Below, piece after piece: positions 46,475 through 54,719 of a stretch of DNA of 64,000 nt. The first letter of the stretch is position 1; every line of letters begins with the position of its first letter. Source of the DNA: DASPWW01 sp035637595. Its GTDB lineage: Bacteria > Actinomycetota > Thermoleophilia > Solirubrobacterales > 70-9. The stretch is from assembly GCA_035637595.1 (NCBI GenBank), contig DASPWW010000101.1, forward strand, positions 1 to 64,000. The letters run 5' to 3'. Both the position numbers and the translations under genes were made by a program. The notes below the pieces were generated by a model. The model ran no database searches, was not told the DNA's origin, and was given only the letters and a program-made list of their open reading frames with translations.

Positions 46475-47473
46475 ATGGACCCGGCCGACCCGGAGCGCGC
46501 GCCGATGCCCGAGCGCATCGTCCCGATGCTCGCCACGCTGTCGAAGCTGCCGCGCGAGGACGATGCACACGCCTACGAGGTCAAGTGGGACGGCGTGCGC
46601 GCGATCGCCTACTGCCGCGGCGGCCGGGTGACGCTGCAGAGCCGCAACCTGCGCGACGTCACCGCGCAGTATCCGGAGGTGGGGCGGATGGGCGGGCGGC
46701 TGGGGGGGCGCGAGGCCGTGCTGGACGGCGAGCTGGTGGCGTTCGGTGACGACGGTCGGCCGAGCTTCCAGCGGCTTCAGGGACGCATGCACCTCAAGTC
46801 GGAGAGCGTCATCGGGCGGCGCGCCGAGCACACGCCCGTCACCTACATGGCGTTCGACCTTCTCTACCTCGCCGGGCGGGTGCTGTTCGACGCCCCGTAC
46901 ACCGAGCGGCGCATCGCGCTCGAGTCGCTGGAGCTGGCGGGCCCGCACTGGCAGACGCCGAGCCATCACGTCGGCGACGGCGCGGCGCTGCTCGAGGCGA
47001 GCCGTGAGCGCGGGCTGGAGGGGATCATCGCCAAGCGACTCGACAGCAGGTACCTGCCGGGGCGGCGCAGCCGCACCTGGCTCAAGGTCAAGAACGTGCG
47101 TAGCCAGGAGGTCGTGATCGGCGGCTGGCTTCCGGGCAAGGGCCGCAGGGAGGGCGCGATCGGAGCGCTGCTGGCCGGCCACTACGACCGCGGCGGAGAC
47201 GCCCCCCAACTGCGCTACGCGGGCAAGGTGGGGACGGGGTTTCGCGACGAGGACCTGCGGATGCTGGCCGAGCGCCTCGAGCCGCTACGCATCGAGTCGA
47301 GCCCGTTCGCCGGCCGCCAGCCGGCCCGGGGGGCGATCTTCGTCGAGCCGCGGTTCGTCGCGGAGGTCGAGTTCTCCGAATGGACCGCAGCGGGAACGCT
47401 GCGCCAGCCCTCCTACAAGGGCCTGCGCGACGACAAGGACGCGCTCGAGGTCGTCAGGGAGGAGCCGGCCTAG
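46475..47473 (+). CDS. ATP-dependent DNA ligase (LigD ligase-domain type)
   Basis: 332-residue ligase with only adenylation and OB-fold domains, the size of the ligase module of LigD. Motif I is YEVKWDGVRA (catalytic Lys near 33), motif III-like TYMAFDLLYLAGR, and motif V GIIAKRLDSRYLPGRRSRTWLKVK in part. The C-terminal VEVEFSEWT-like and LRQPSYKGLRDDK pattern is typical of non-homologous end-joining ligases. No Ku, polymerase or phosphoesterase module is adjacent. ATG 46475 is used; ATG 46505 would also retain all motifs. Confidence 0.9.
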   Translation: MDPADPERAPMPERIVPMLATLSKLPREDDAHAYEVKWDGVRAIAYCRGGRVTLQSRNLRDVTAQYPEVGRMGGRLGGREAVLDGELVAFGDDGRPSFQRLQGRMHLKSESVIGRRAEHTPVTYMAFDLLYLAGRVLFDAPYTERRIALESLELAGPHWQTPSHHVGDGAALLEASRERGLEGIIAKRLDSRYLPGRRSRTWLKVKNVRSQEVVIGGWLPGKGRREGAIGALLAGHYDRGGDAPQLRYAGKVGTGFRDEDLRMLAERLEPLRIESSPFAGRQPARGAIFVEPRFVAEVEFSEWTAAGTLRQPSYKGLRDDKDALEVVREEPA

Positions 47474-47617
47474 CAACCTGATCTCTGTCGGTTTCGGCCG
47501 TCGGCTGTCAGCCGCGTCTACCCGATCGGCGCGGCTTCCGAACCGCTGTTCGCACAGTCCGTTTAGCGCGCCCCCGCGCGGGTAGGCGGGAAGGGACCAC
47601 ACCCGAAGGAGGAATCG

Positions 47618-47806
47618 ATGAGCCTGTTCGACAAGGCAACCGGAAGGGCCAAGAAGGCGATCGGCGATCTCACCGGTGACCGCTCCGTGAAGCGCGAGGG
47701 CGCCCGTGAGGAGGAGAAGGGGGTAAAGAAGGAGCAGCGAGACCGCGCCGAGGAGAAGGTCGAGCAAAAGTCGGAGGAGGTCGCTGACCTCGAGCGCAAG
47801 ACCTGA
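47618..47806 (+). CDS. CsbD-like stress protein
   Basis: 62-residue, highly charged protein of the CsbD family: FDKATGRAKKAIGDLTGDRS then a Lys/Glu-rich helical tail. CsbD proteins are general stress induced and of unknown function. GAAGGAGGA lies 4-5 bases before the ATG, among the strongest ribosome sites in the window, so abundant expression is likely. Confidence 0.88.
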   Translation: MSLFDKATGRAKKAIGDLTGDRSVKREGAREEEKGVKKEQRDRAEEKVEQKSEEVADLERKT

Positions 47807-47837
47807 CCACCGACCCCTGATCGGGAAGCCGCCTGAC

Positions 47838-48191
47838 GTGAGCGAAGGCGAACGAGACGAGACGCGCGAGCGCGATCCCGCCGACGAGGAGGTCGTCCGC
47901 GAGCAGGCCGACGCCGCGGCCGCCGAGGCCGGAGCGATCGGGGGGCGCACCGGGGTCGAGGAGGAGCGCGACGATGCCGAGCGCCCCGTCAGCGAGGCGG
48001 GGGGCGGCGAGGCCGAGGGCTTCGAGCAGGCCACCGAAGCGCTGCGCGACGCCGCCGAGCACGGCGAGGGGCGCGATCCCGCCGCCGACAGGGGCGAGAC
48101 GGAGGCGCACCCCGATCCGGGCACGCACGGCGAGGGCGACGCGATCCGGTCGACGGAGACCGGGGAGGACACCGCCGGAACCGGCCCCTGA
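47838..48191 (+). CDS. Acidic, probably disordered small protein
   Basis: 117 residues from GTG 47838, rich in Glu, Asp, Gly and Ala with almost no hydrophobic residues (SEGERDETRERDPADEEV ...). It lies 31 bases after the CsbD-like gene and is likely co-expressed as a stress protein. No family recognised. Codon use with GC-rich third positions supports it as a real gene, but little else does. Confidence 0.5.
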   Translation: MSEGERDETRERDPADEEVVREQADAAAAEAGAIGGRTGVEEERDDAERPVSEAGGGEAEGFEQATEALRDAAEHGEGRDPAADRGETEAHPDPGTHGEGDAIRSTETGEDTAGTGP

Positions 48192-48209
48192 TGCGGATCG
48201 GCCGGGAGG

Positions 48210-48872
48210 TCAGTCGGGCGCGGGCGGCTCGACCGGATCGGGCCAGCGCAGGGTCGCCGGCGCCTCACGCATCCTGATCACCTTCGCGGGAATCCCTCCC
48301 ACGACGGCGTTCGCGGGGACGTCGCGGGTGACCACCGAGTTGGTTCCGATGATCGCGTTGTCGCCGACGCGCACGCCGCGCAGGATGCAGGCGCCGTACC
48401 CGATCCAGCAGTTCGATCCCACCTCCACGTCGCGCATGTAGATCCCCTGCTGGCGGATCGGACGCTCGACCTCGACGACGCCGTGGTCGAAGTCGATGAA
48501 CATCGCGCGGTCGGCGATCACGCACTGCTCGCCGATCCGCACCCGCCTGTACGCCGAGATCGTGCACTCCTGGCCCAGCACGGTCTTGGCGCCGATGACC
48601 ACCTCGCCCTCGTGGCAGCGGATCTTGGTCCCGTCGCCGACCCACACGAAGCGGCCGAAGTCGACCAGGCCGCGCTTGGAGATCTGGATCTGAAGCCCCT
48701 TGCCGAGGAACAGCGGCCCGTCGGTATGCCAGCGCCAGCCGGCCGCGGTGAGGAACCGCCGCCGCACGTAGCGCAGCAGCAGGCGTGCGTACTTGAAGCT
48801 GAGCATCCCGTTGCGGGACGCGAAGCGCAATGCGCCCAGCGGTCCCGTCTTCGGCCGCGGCGAGGCGCTCAC
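48210..48872 (-). CDS. Left-handed beta-helix acyltransferase/acetyltransferase
   Basis: 220-residue hexapeptide-repeat transferase. The repeats run from about residue 75 to 200 (IGAKTVLGQECTISAYRRVRIGEQCVIAD, VGSNCWIGYGACILRGVRVGDNAIIGTNSVVTRDVPANAVVGGIPAKVI), with the CoA-binding end typical of sugar O-acetyltransferases. It probably acylates a cell-surface sugar. GTG 48872 lies 6 bases after TATGAT, so the mRNA should be leaderless. It is divergent from meaB. Confidence 0.87.
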   Translation of the reverse strand: MSASPRPKTGPLGALRFASRNGMLSFKYARLLLRYVRRRFLTAAGWRWHTDGPLFLGKGLQIQISKRGLVDFGRFVWVGDGTKIRCHEGEVVIGAKTVLGQECTISAYRRVRIGEQCVIADRAMFIDFDHGVVEVERPIRQQGIYMRDVEVGSNCWIGYGACILRGVRVGDNAIIGTNSVVTRDVPANAVVGGIPAKVIRMREAPATLRWPDPVEPPAPD

Positions 48873-48878
48873 GGGCGG

Positions 48879-48884
48879 ATCATA
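48879..48884 (-). promoter_or_regulatory. -10-like hexamer TATGAT, 6 bases before GTG 48872
   Basis: TATGAT on the minus strand differs from TATAAT at one base and has leaderless spacing to the acyltransferase start. Confidence 0.6.
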
Positions 48885-48915
48885 GGCGCCGCCCGAATGA
48901 GATCATCGCCGCCCC

Positions 48916-49875
48916 ATGGCTGACGAGAACGGTCTCGCGCAGCGCCTCGTAGCCGGCGACAAGCGGGCGCTGGCGCGCGCGATCACTCTGATCGAGAACG
49001 GCGAGCCGGCCGGCTCGGAGCTGGTGCGCGAGGTCTTCCCGCGCACCGGGGAGGCGCGTATCGTCGGCGTGACCGGCCCCCCGGGGGTCGGCAAGAGCAC
49101 GCTGTGCGGAGCGCTCACCGCGGAGCTTCGAAAGGCCGATCGCAAGGTGGGTGTGCTCTCGATCGATCCGTCGAGCCCGTTCACCCGCGGCGCGCTGCTC
49201 GGCGACCGCATCCGGCTGTCGGACCACTTCCTCGATCCCGAGGTGTTCATCCGCTCGATGGCCACCCGGGGGTCCCTCGGGGGCCTCGCCGAGGCCGCAC
49301 TCCAGGCCGCGCTGCTGATGGATGCCTCGGGCAAGGACGACGTCCTGGTGGAGACGGTCGGGGTGGGCCAGGCCGAGATCGACGTCGTCGATCACGCCGA
49401 CACGATCGTGCTCGTGCTGATGCCCGGCTCGGGTGACTCGATCCAGGCGCTCAAGGCCGGCGTGATGGAGATCCCCGACGTGATCGCCATCAACAAGGCC
49501 GACCACCCGCTCACCGACACGATGGTGCGCGAGGTCCAGACCGTTCTCGCGCTCGGTCCGCAGGGCTCGTGGAAGGTGCCGGTGGTGCGCACCGAGGCGG
49601 CGCGTGGCGAGGGCGTTGCCGAGCTCGCGGAGAAGATCGACGAGCACGGGCGACACATCGAAGCCGAGGGGACTCTCGAGGAGCGTCGCGCCCGCAACCT
49701 GCGCAACGAGGTGCTGGGGCTAGCCGCGGCGCGGCTGCGCCGCGATCTCGACTCGCGAGCCGAGGACGACGCCGAGGTCGCCGAGCTGCTGGACCGGGTG
49801 GTCCGGCGCGAGATCGACCCCGCGACCGCGGCGCGCGAGGTGCTGGGCGACCGCGCCTCGGACGCGTCCTCGTGA
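48916..49875 (+). CDS. meaB: MeaB, methylmalonyl-CoA mutase-associated G3E GTPase
   Basis: 319-residue GTPase that protects and reloads adenosylcobalamin-dependent methylmalonyl-CoA mutase. Visible are the P-loop VTGPPGVGKSTLCGAL near residue 54, the switch region SIDPSSPFTRGALLGDRIRL, VETVGVGQAEIDVVDHAD and the NKAD guanine-specificity motif. The C-terminal helical dimerisation arm is present. The mutase genes are not in the window. It lies near fatty-acid and thiolase genes 5-12 kb away. Confidence 0.92.
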   Translation: MADENGLAQRLVAGDKRALARAITLIENGEPAGSELVREVFPRTGEARIVGVTGPPGVGKSTLCGALTAELRKADRKVGVLSIDPSSPFTRGALLGDRIRLSDHFLDPEVFIRSMATRGSLGGLAEAALQAALLMDASGKDDVLVETVGVGQAEIDVVDHADTIVLVLMPGSGDSIQALKAGVMEIPDVIAINKADHPLTDTMVREVQTVLALGPQGSWKVPVVRTEAARGEGVAELAEKIDEHGRHIEAEGTLEERRARNLRNEVLGLAAARLRRDLDSRAEDDAEVAELLDRVVRREIDPATAAREVLGDRASDASS

Positions 49876-49893
49876 GTGGTAGAAAGGGCGTCG

Positions 49894-50376
49894 ATGGTCG
49901 ACGAGTCGCAGCAGCCAGCCCCTCCCAGTCCCGCCGGCGATGCGAAGGCGCAGGCGGCGAGCGACGCGCCGACCGGCCCTCCCGACGCAGCCGAGCGCCC
50001 GTCGCGGTCCGAGGTCGAGGCCTGGATCGGGGCGCGCCTGGACGACATCTCGGGCGCGGGCGTCGGCAAGGTCGAGGGCGCCTACGTCGACGAGAAGACC
50101 GGGCTGCCGGAGTGGGTCCTGATCAGGGTCGGCAGGTTCGGGCACCACTGCGTCGTGCCCGCGCGTGAGGCCGTCGCCGGAGTGGGCCACGTATGGGTGC
50201 CGTGGGACCGCAACGCGATCCGCCGCTCGCCGCAGGTCGAGCCCGGCGGCGAGCTTACGGCCGAGGAGGAGCTCCAGCTGTGCGGGCACTACGGGATAGT
50301 CGAGGGCCTCGGCCGCGCCGGCGAGCTCGCGAACCGTCCCGGCGACGAGACGACGGTCGCAGCCCTTCAAAGCTAG
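49894..50376 (+). CDS. PRC-barrel domain protein (copy 1)
   Basis: 160-residue protein: a Pro/Ala-rich leader of about 45 residues, then a PRC-barrel-like domain (AWIGARLDDISGAGVGKVEG, EWVLIRVGRFGHHCVVPAREAVAGVGHVWVPWDR). PRC barrels bind proteins or RNA; the role here is unknown. ATG 49894 has AAAGGG 5 bases upstream. The next gene encodes a paralogue with the same GVGHVWVP core. Confidence 0.8.
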   Translation: MVDESQQPAPPSPAGDAKAQAASDAPTGPPDAAERPSRSEVEAWIGARLDDISGAGVGKVEGAYVDEKTGLPEWVLIRVGRFGHHCVVPAREAVAGVGHVWVPWDRNAIRRSPQVEPGGELTAEEELQLCGHYGIVEGLGRAGELANRPGDETTVAALQS

Positions 50377-50438
50377 GCCAAGTCATCATGTAGGCTCGAC
50401 CTGGGCAACGAGCCCATCGTGTTGTGGGGGCGCCGGCG

Positions 50439-50789
50439 ATGATTGAGCCAAGACGGGCAAGAGGACCGACACTGGACGAGGCCCGGGGCTGGCTGGGATT
50501 CCGTGTCGACGACATCTACGGCGGATCGATCGGCAAGCTCGAGGACATCCTCGTCGATACCCACGGCCAGCCGCGCTGGCTGCTGATCCGCGAGGGACGA
50601 TTCGCGGGGCGCCACCGCCACACCCTGATCCCGTTCGAGGACGCGACCGCCGGTGTGGGCCACGTGTGGGTGCCCTACGAGCGCGAGGTCGTGCGCAACG
50701 CCCCGGATGCCGCTCCGGGCGCGCAGCTCACCGAGCAGCGCGAGGCGCACTTCCGCGAGCACTACCAGCTCCAGGGCTCGGTCGCCTGA
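50439..50789 (+). CDS. PRC-barrel domain protein (copy 2)
   Basis: 116-residue paralogue of the preceding gene without the long leader: LGFRVDDIYGGSIGKLEDI, WLLIREGRFAGRHRHTLIPFEDATAGVGHVWVPYER. TAGGCT, a -10-like hexamer, lies about 40 bases upstream. Its last 62 bases overlap the 3' end of the convergent MshEN gene. Function unknown. Confidence 0.8.
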   Translation: MIEPRRARGPTLDEARGWLGFRVDDIYGGSIGKLEDILVDTHGQPRWLLIREGRFAGRHRHTLIPFEDATAGVGHVWVPYEREVVRNAPDAAPGAQLTEQREAHFREHYQLQGSVA

Positions 50790-51651
50790 GCAAGACCAGC
50801 GCGCAGACCAGCACCGAGACGACTGCGAGCGCGACGGCCGCCCCGAGCGGCGCGAACGCGAACGCCGCGATCACCGCGAGCGCGAGCCCGATCAGCAGGA
50901 CGACCAGGCCGCTTGACCGGCTGCGCTCGGCCGACTCGATCCGGTCCAGCAGGTCGTCGAGGTCCGAGCGCATCGCGAGGTAGGACCGGATGTGCAGGTC
51001 GGTGTGCGCGCCGAGCGCCGCACGGCCCTCCTCGTCGAGCGGATCGGTGATCGCGACGTACAGGCACTCCGAGTCGACGGCGAGCGGGACGCAGCGCCGC
51101 TCGCGCTGAAGCTTGCGGGGGATCACCTCGAGCGCGCGCGGGTCGGGCTCGATCCCCTTCAGGTCGATGATCGGCGTCCTGAGCTGCTCGGACAGCGCCT
51201 CGGCGAGCTGCTCCTCGGTGATCAGCTTGCGTTCGATCAGCAGCTGCCCGAGCAGGCGCGCCGAAGGCTTGGACTCCTCCAGCGCATCGGCCTCGAAATC
51301 GGTCGCCGGGACGGCGACGGGCTCGCCGAGCGGGTCCAGGACGCGGTCGATCGCGGCGTCGATCTCCTCGGGCGCCGCGATCACGATCCGCAGGTCCTCG
51401 TTCGTGAGCGCATGGGCGACGTTCTGGGCGAAGCGGTCGTGGGGATCGGACGTCGCGAGCGTGAGCTGTCCGTTCATGAACGAGATCGGCAATATCCGAA
51501 ATGCGCGGCACACGTGCTCGGGCACGAGCTGCGCGGCGAGCGGATTGACGGGATCGGCGCCGGTCTCGCGGTCGGGAGCCAGCGCGACGTACTCGAGCCC
51601 GGCTTCGCGCGCGACTCGCTCGTACTTCCAGGCGCTGGACTCGGGGGCGAT
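50728..51651 (-). CDS. Membrane protein with two MshEN-like domains, apparent ATC start
   Basis: 307-residue protein. Residues about 10-95 and 115-225 are two MshEN (GspE N-terminal) domains (FRILPISFMNGQLTLATSDPHD; LLGQLLIERKLITEEQLAEALSEQ); MshEN domains of this type can bind cyclic di-GMP, but the key RLG is shifted to RLLG in the second. Two transmembrane helices follow (SGLVVLLIGLALAVIAAFAF and VALAVVSVLVCALVLL). No secretion ATPase domain. The frame has no ATG, GTG or TTG before codons that would cut into the first domain; ATC 51651 has AGAAGGG 8 bases upstream and lies just after the stop of the preceding gene. A -1 frameshift from that gene is the alternative. Confidence 0.72.
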   Translation of the reverse strand: MAPESSAWKYERVAREAGLEYVALAPDRETGADPVNPLAAQLVPEHVCRAFRILPISFMNGQLTLATSDPHDRFAQNVAHALTNEDLRIVIAAPEEIDAAIDRVLDPLGEPVAVPATDFEADALEESKPSARLLGQLLIERKLITEEQLAEALSEQLRTPIIDLKGIEPDPRALEVIPRKLQRERRCVPLAVDSECLYVAITDPLDEEGRAALGAHTDLHIRSYLAMRSDLDDLLDRIESAERSRSSGLVVLLIGLALAVIAAFAFAPLGAAVALAVVSVLVCALVLLRRPSPGAGSARGSAPRAAR

Positions 51652-51653
51652 CT

Positions 51654-52439
51654 CTACGGCCCTTCTACGGACGGGGGCTCCGCGCCCTGGCCCCGACCCG
51701 GCCCGGAACCGGCCTGGGAAGGCATCTCGACGCGCAAGACGCCCCGCTCTCCCGGCTGGACCTCGATCCCGCCGCCCAAACGGGCCAATTCCGTGTGGGC
51801 GGCGATCGGGCCCGCGAGCAGCAGCTCGATCTCGGCACGCTCCTGACTGAAGCGCCGCACCCGCAGGTCTCGGATGCCGGGCAGGCTCATAAGGGCCTGC
51901 TCGAAGGAGCGCAGCGCGATCAGGTCCGCGAACGGACCCGCGTTGATCGTTGCGACGCTCGACGGTTGAGCGGACGTGGGGGCGGCGGGCGGTGGCTGCG
52001 GCGTCGGGGCGGCCGGTGGCTGCGGCGTCGGGGCGGCGGCCTGGGGTCGCGTTGTCGGGGCGGAGGCCGGCGGTTGCGCTGGCCGTACCGCGGGCTCGAT
52101 GACGTTCTGCAGCTGGTCGAGCAGCCCGCGCAGCCGTGCGACCACGTCGTCGCTCGCGGCCCCCGGCGAGGCGGCGGGGGGCGATGGGGTCGCCGGCGGT
52201 GGTGTGGCCGGGGCCGGCGGCGGCGGTTCCGCGGTCGGCGGCGGTGGTGTGGCCGGCTGTGGGGCGGCTGCGGGCGGGGGTTTCGGCGGCGGTGGGGGCT
52301 GACGCGCGGGCGCGGGGGTACCCGGCTCGAGGTCGCCGATGCTGCGCCGCAGCGTCTCGATCCGGTCGCGCAGGTCCCGCAGACTGTCGTCGAGGCCGGC
52401 GAGCTGCCGATCGACGTCCGCTGTCGGCTCGGTGGCCAT
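51654..52439 (-). CDS. Proline-rich protein with C-terminal small domain, upstream of the MshEN gene
   Basis: 261-residue protein. Residues 1-40 are a coiled coil (VDRQLAGLDDSLRDLRDRIE), about 45-155 are a Pro/Ala-rich low-complexity linker, and about 160-245 form a small alpha/beta domain (INAGPFADLIALRSFEQALM, GIRDLRVRRFSQERAEIELLL). That domain pattern resembles the ones found next to sensory modules in this group, but no named family is certain. GGAG lies 6 bases before ATG 52439 and TAGCCT about 17 bases upstream. Its stop is 2 bases before the ATC of the MshEN gene. Confidence 0.65.
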   Translation of the reverse strand: MATEPTADVDRQLAGLDDSLRDLRDRIETLRRSIGDLEPGTPAPARQPPPPPKPPPAAAPQPATPPPPTAEPPPPAPATPPPATPSPPAASPGAASDDVVARLRGLLDQLQNVIEPAVRPAQPPASAPTTRPQAAAPTPQPPAAPTPQPPPAAPTSAQPSSVATINAGPFADLIALRSFEQALMSLPGIRDLRVRRFSQERAEIELLLAGPIAAHTELARLGGGIEVQPGERGVLRVEMPSQAGSGPGRGQGAEPPSVEGP

Positions 52440-52555
52440 CGTCGCTCCGAGTCAGGCTACCCAAAGACGCTGGGCATGCAAGCTGCGCAAACTGCGAGCT
52501 TCTCGCGACACACGGCCGGTCCCGCGGGCGGGCGGCCGGCTGGTCCGGTCCACGG

Positions 52556-53230
52556 CTACGCGGCGCGCGCCTGCGTCGCCGGCTGTCGGCCGAAGCTCGG
52601 CCGCTCGGCGTCGCGCCACCACAGCCTCGCCGCCGCGCCGGTCCGCGGCTGGGCCACCGTGGCGGGGTCCGTGGCGAGCCGGCCCGCGGTCTCCGAGAGG
52701 GCGACGACCAGGCTGTCGAACTGCCGCCTGATGCGGTCCGCCTCGGCCATCCGCTCGGTCAGCACCTCGGCGAGCCCGACGATCGTGCCGCTGAGCTCGG
52801 CGATCCTGTGCTGGCGCTCCTCCACGAGCCCGTCGGCGGCGCGGCGCGCGTCGTCGAGGAAGCGCTCCGCCTCGTCCTCGACCTGCCTCCAGCGGGCCCG
52901 GATCCCCTGCTCGGCGTCGTGGCGCATCGCGTTCGCCTCGTCCTCGACGGCGCCGACGATCGACTGGACCATCGCGTCGGCGCGCCGCTTCGCCTCCTCG
53001 AGGTAGCGCTCCGCCTCGGCGTCGGCATCGGACATGCGTCGCTCGAGGTCCGTCTGTCTGCGCTCAGTCGTCTCCTCGGGCGGGCTGGCCCCGTTCGTGT
53101 GCACGGGGCTGGCTCCGAGCGCGACCAGCTCCTCGAGGCGGCGGGTGAACTCCCTCGTGGCGCGGTCGAGGTTCGCGAGCACCTCGCGGATCCCTCCCGA
53201 CTCCAGGGGCGCTGAGTCGGCTTCGAGCAT
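52556..53230 (-). CDS. DivIVA-like coiled-coil protein (copy 1)
   Basis: 224-residue, mostly helical protein. Residues about 60-175 are a long coiled coil with AEAERYLEEAKRRADAMVQSI and AERFLDDARRAADGLVEERQ, similar to the coiled-coil parts of actinobacterial DivIVA/Wag31-type or SepIVA proteins. No membrane helix. A shorter repeat of the same pattern is in the next protein. A role as polar or septal scaffold is inference. GGGAGAGG precedes ATG 53230. Confidence 0.7.
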   Translation of the reverse strand: MLEADSAPLESGGIREVLANLDRATREFTRRLEELVALGASPVHTNGASPPEETTERRQTDLERRMSDADAEAERYLEEAKRRADAMVQSIVGAVEDEANAMRHDAEQGIRARWRQVEDEAERFLDDARRAADGLVEERQHRIAELSGTIVGLAEVLTERMAEADRIRRQFDSLVVALSETAGRLATDPATVAQPRTGAAARLWWRDAERPSFGRQPATQARAA

Positions 53231-53361
53231 GACCTCTCCCTCGTATCTCGCCGGTGAGGCCGGTCCAGATCACGCCGCCCGCTCAGGGCACGCAGAATCC
53301 GACCGACCGGATCGCGCGCCAGTCTAGGCATGGCCCCGGAGGGAACTCGTGTGCCCGGGCG

Positions 53362-54222
53362 CTACCTGGGCGCGGGCCGCGCCCAGGGCACGCGGGCGTC
53401 GTCGGGACTGCCGCGGCCGAATACCTCGTCGAGGATCTCGCCGGGGTCCGGGACCCCGAGCGAGTCACGTACCTGGGCCTCCACCTCACCGCGGGTCGAG
53501 CCGGCGGCCGCCATCTGGATCGCGATCACCTGCGCCCCGTTGAGGCTCTGCCAAGGCTGTGAGCCCAGGCCGCCCTCGCCGCCGGGGTGCGAGGCGGGGG
53601 GTGGGGTGGAGGTCGCGGGCTCCGCGGGGGGCGTGGGCGGCCAGGCCCCCGGGTGCCGTATCACGGGGCGCTTCGGCTCGGGGCGCCGAGTCTCGGGTCC
53701 CCGGGTCTCGGGACCCCTGATGTCCGGGCGTGGTGGCTCGGCGCGCCATGCCTCGCGCCGCCCCGCCGCGGGCTCCCCCGGCTCGGCGGTCTCTGGCTCG
53801 ACCGGCATCTCGCTGAATGCCGGCGGCGCGAAATCGCTGTAGTCGTCGCCGGCCTCCCGCGCGAGCCGCTCCGCTGTCTCGCCGAGCGCCTTGACGAGAT
53901 CGTCGAACGCGGCGCGCACCGGCTCGGTCGCCTCGAGGCGGTCGAGAATCCGATCCGCACGGGAGATCAGATCGTTGCTGAGCTCGGAGATGCGCCGCTG
54001 GCGCTCGGCGACCAGCCCGTCGGCGCGGCGCTTCGCGTACTCGACGTAGCGCCGCGCCTCCTCGCGGGCCTGCTTGCGAAGCTCGGCCGCCTCGCGCTCG
54101 ACCGCGTCCAGGATCGAGCTGACGCGTCGTGAGACCTCGGGCGCGAAGGAAGCCTGGCCGCCATGGCCGGGCTCGTCTTCCCAGGCGCGCCGACCTTCGT
54201 CGCGCTCCGTTTCTGCTGCCAC
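53362..54222 (-). CDS. DivIVA-like coiled-coil protein (copy 2) with Pro-rich linker
   Basis: 286 residues: coiled coil at about 30-120 (VEREAAELRKQAREEARRYV, YAKRRADGLVAERQRRISEL), a repeat-rich linker (GPETRGPETRRPEPKRP), and a C-terminal domain of about 65 residues (LNGAQVIAIQMAAAGSTRGE VEAQVRDSLG) that looks like a small helical domain. It shares the RRADGLVEERQ-type core with the protein at 52556. GTG 54222 lies 7 bases after TAAGCT, a leaderless layout. Function unknown. Confidence 0.7.
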   Translation of the reverse strand: MAAETERDEGRRAWEDEPGHGGQASFAPEVSRRVSSILDAVEREAAELRKQAREEARRYVEYAKRRADGLVAERQRRISELSNDLISRADRILDRLEATEPVRAAFDDLVKALGETAERLAREAGDDYSDFAPPAFSEMPVEPETAEPGEPAAGRREAWRAEPPRPDIRGPETRGPETRRPEPKRPVIRHPGAWPPTPPAEPATSTPPPASHPGGEGGLGSQPWQSLNGAQVIAIQMAAAGSTRGEVEAQVRDSLGVPDPGEILDEVFGRGSPDDARVPWARPAPR

Positions 54223-54229
54223 CGCGGTG

Positions 54230-54235
54230 AGCTTA
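54230..54235 (-). promoter_or_regulatory. -10-like hexamer TAAGCT, 7 bases before GTG 54222
   Basis: TAAGCT on the minus strand is the same hexamer, at the same 7-base spacing, as at 6647. Confidence 0.5.
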
Positions 54236-54286
54236 GCCCACGCCGCAGGCGCCGCCGCGGGGAAAACCAGGCGGGCAACGCCGCGC

Positions 54287-54712
54287 TCAGCCGCCGAGCC
54301 GGTAGGTGACGAGGCCCTCCGCCACGGGTGTCTCGCCGGCGCGCACGTCGACGCGGCAGAAGCACATCGTCCTGCCGCGCTTGGTCACCCGGCCCTCGGC
54401 GATCAGCGCCTCGCCCTCGGCGCCCGACAGGAAGTTGACGGTCATCCCGACCGTCCCCCAGCGAGCGCCCGCCGAGAGATCGTGCCCCGACCACGCGGCG
54501 AGCGCGGCCGTGGTGTCGATCAGGCCGCTGATCGCGCCGCCGTGGATCAGCTCGCCGGCGGTCGCCAGCTTGGCCTCGAACGGCATCTCGACCACGGCGC
54601 GATCGGTCTCCATCTCGACCAGCCGCAGCCCGATCTCGTCGATGAACGGCGAGTGCTCGAACCAGCCCTTGGCGAGCTGGGCGGCGTTGGGGGTATCCGG
54701 CTGGTCGGCCAC
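54287..54712 (-). CDS. PaaI-type hotdog-fold thioesterase
   Basis: 141-residue acyl-CoA thioesterase. The catalytic region is GELIHGGAISGLIDTTAALAAW, with HGG and the later acidic residue typical of the PaaI group; VGMTVNFLSGAEGEALIAEGRVTKRGRTM completes the fold. It follows the acyl-CoA dehydrogenase gene by 7 bases and is probably in its operon, where it may release CoA or remove dead-end thioesters. GTG 54712 is the start. Confidence 0.88.
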   Translation of the reverse strand: MADQPDTPNAAQLAKGWFEHSPFIDEIGLRLVEMETDRAVVEMPFEAKLATAGELIHGGAISGLIDTTAALAAWSGHDLSAGARWGTVGMTVNFLSGAEGEALIAEGRVTKRGRTMCFCRVDVRAGETPVAEGLVTYRLGG

Positions 54713-54719
54713 GCCGACG

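Noticed and set aside
52000..52320. GC-rich repetitive stretch read as a possible repeat element
   Set aside because: It encodes the Pro/Ala linker of the protein at 51654-52439 in a consistent frame.
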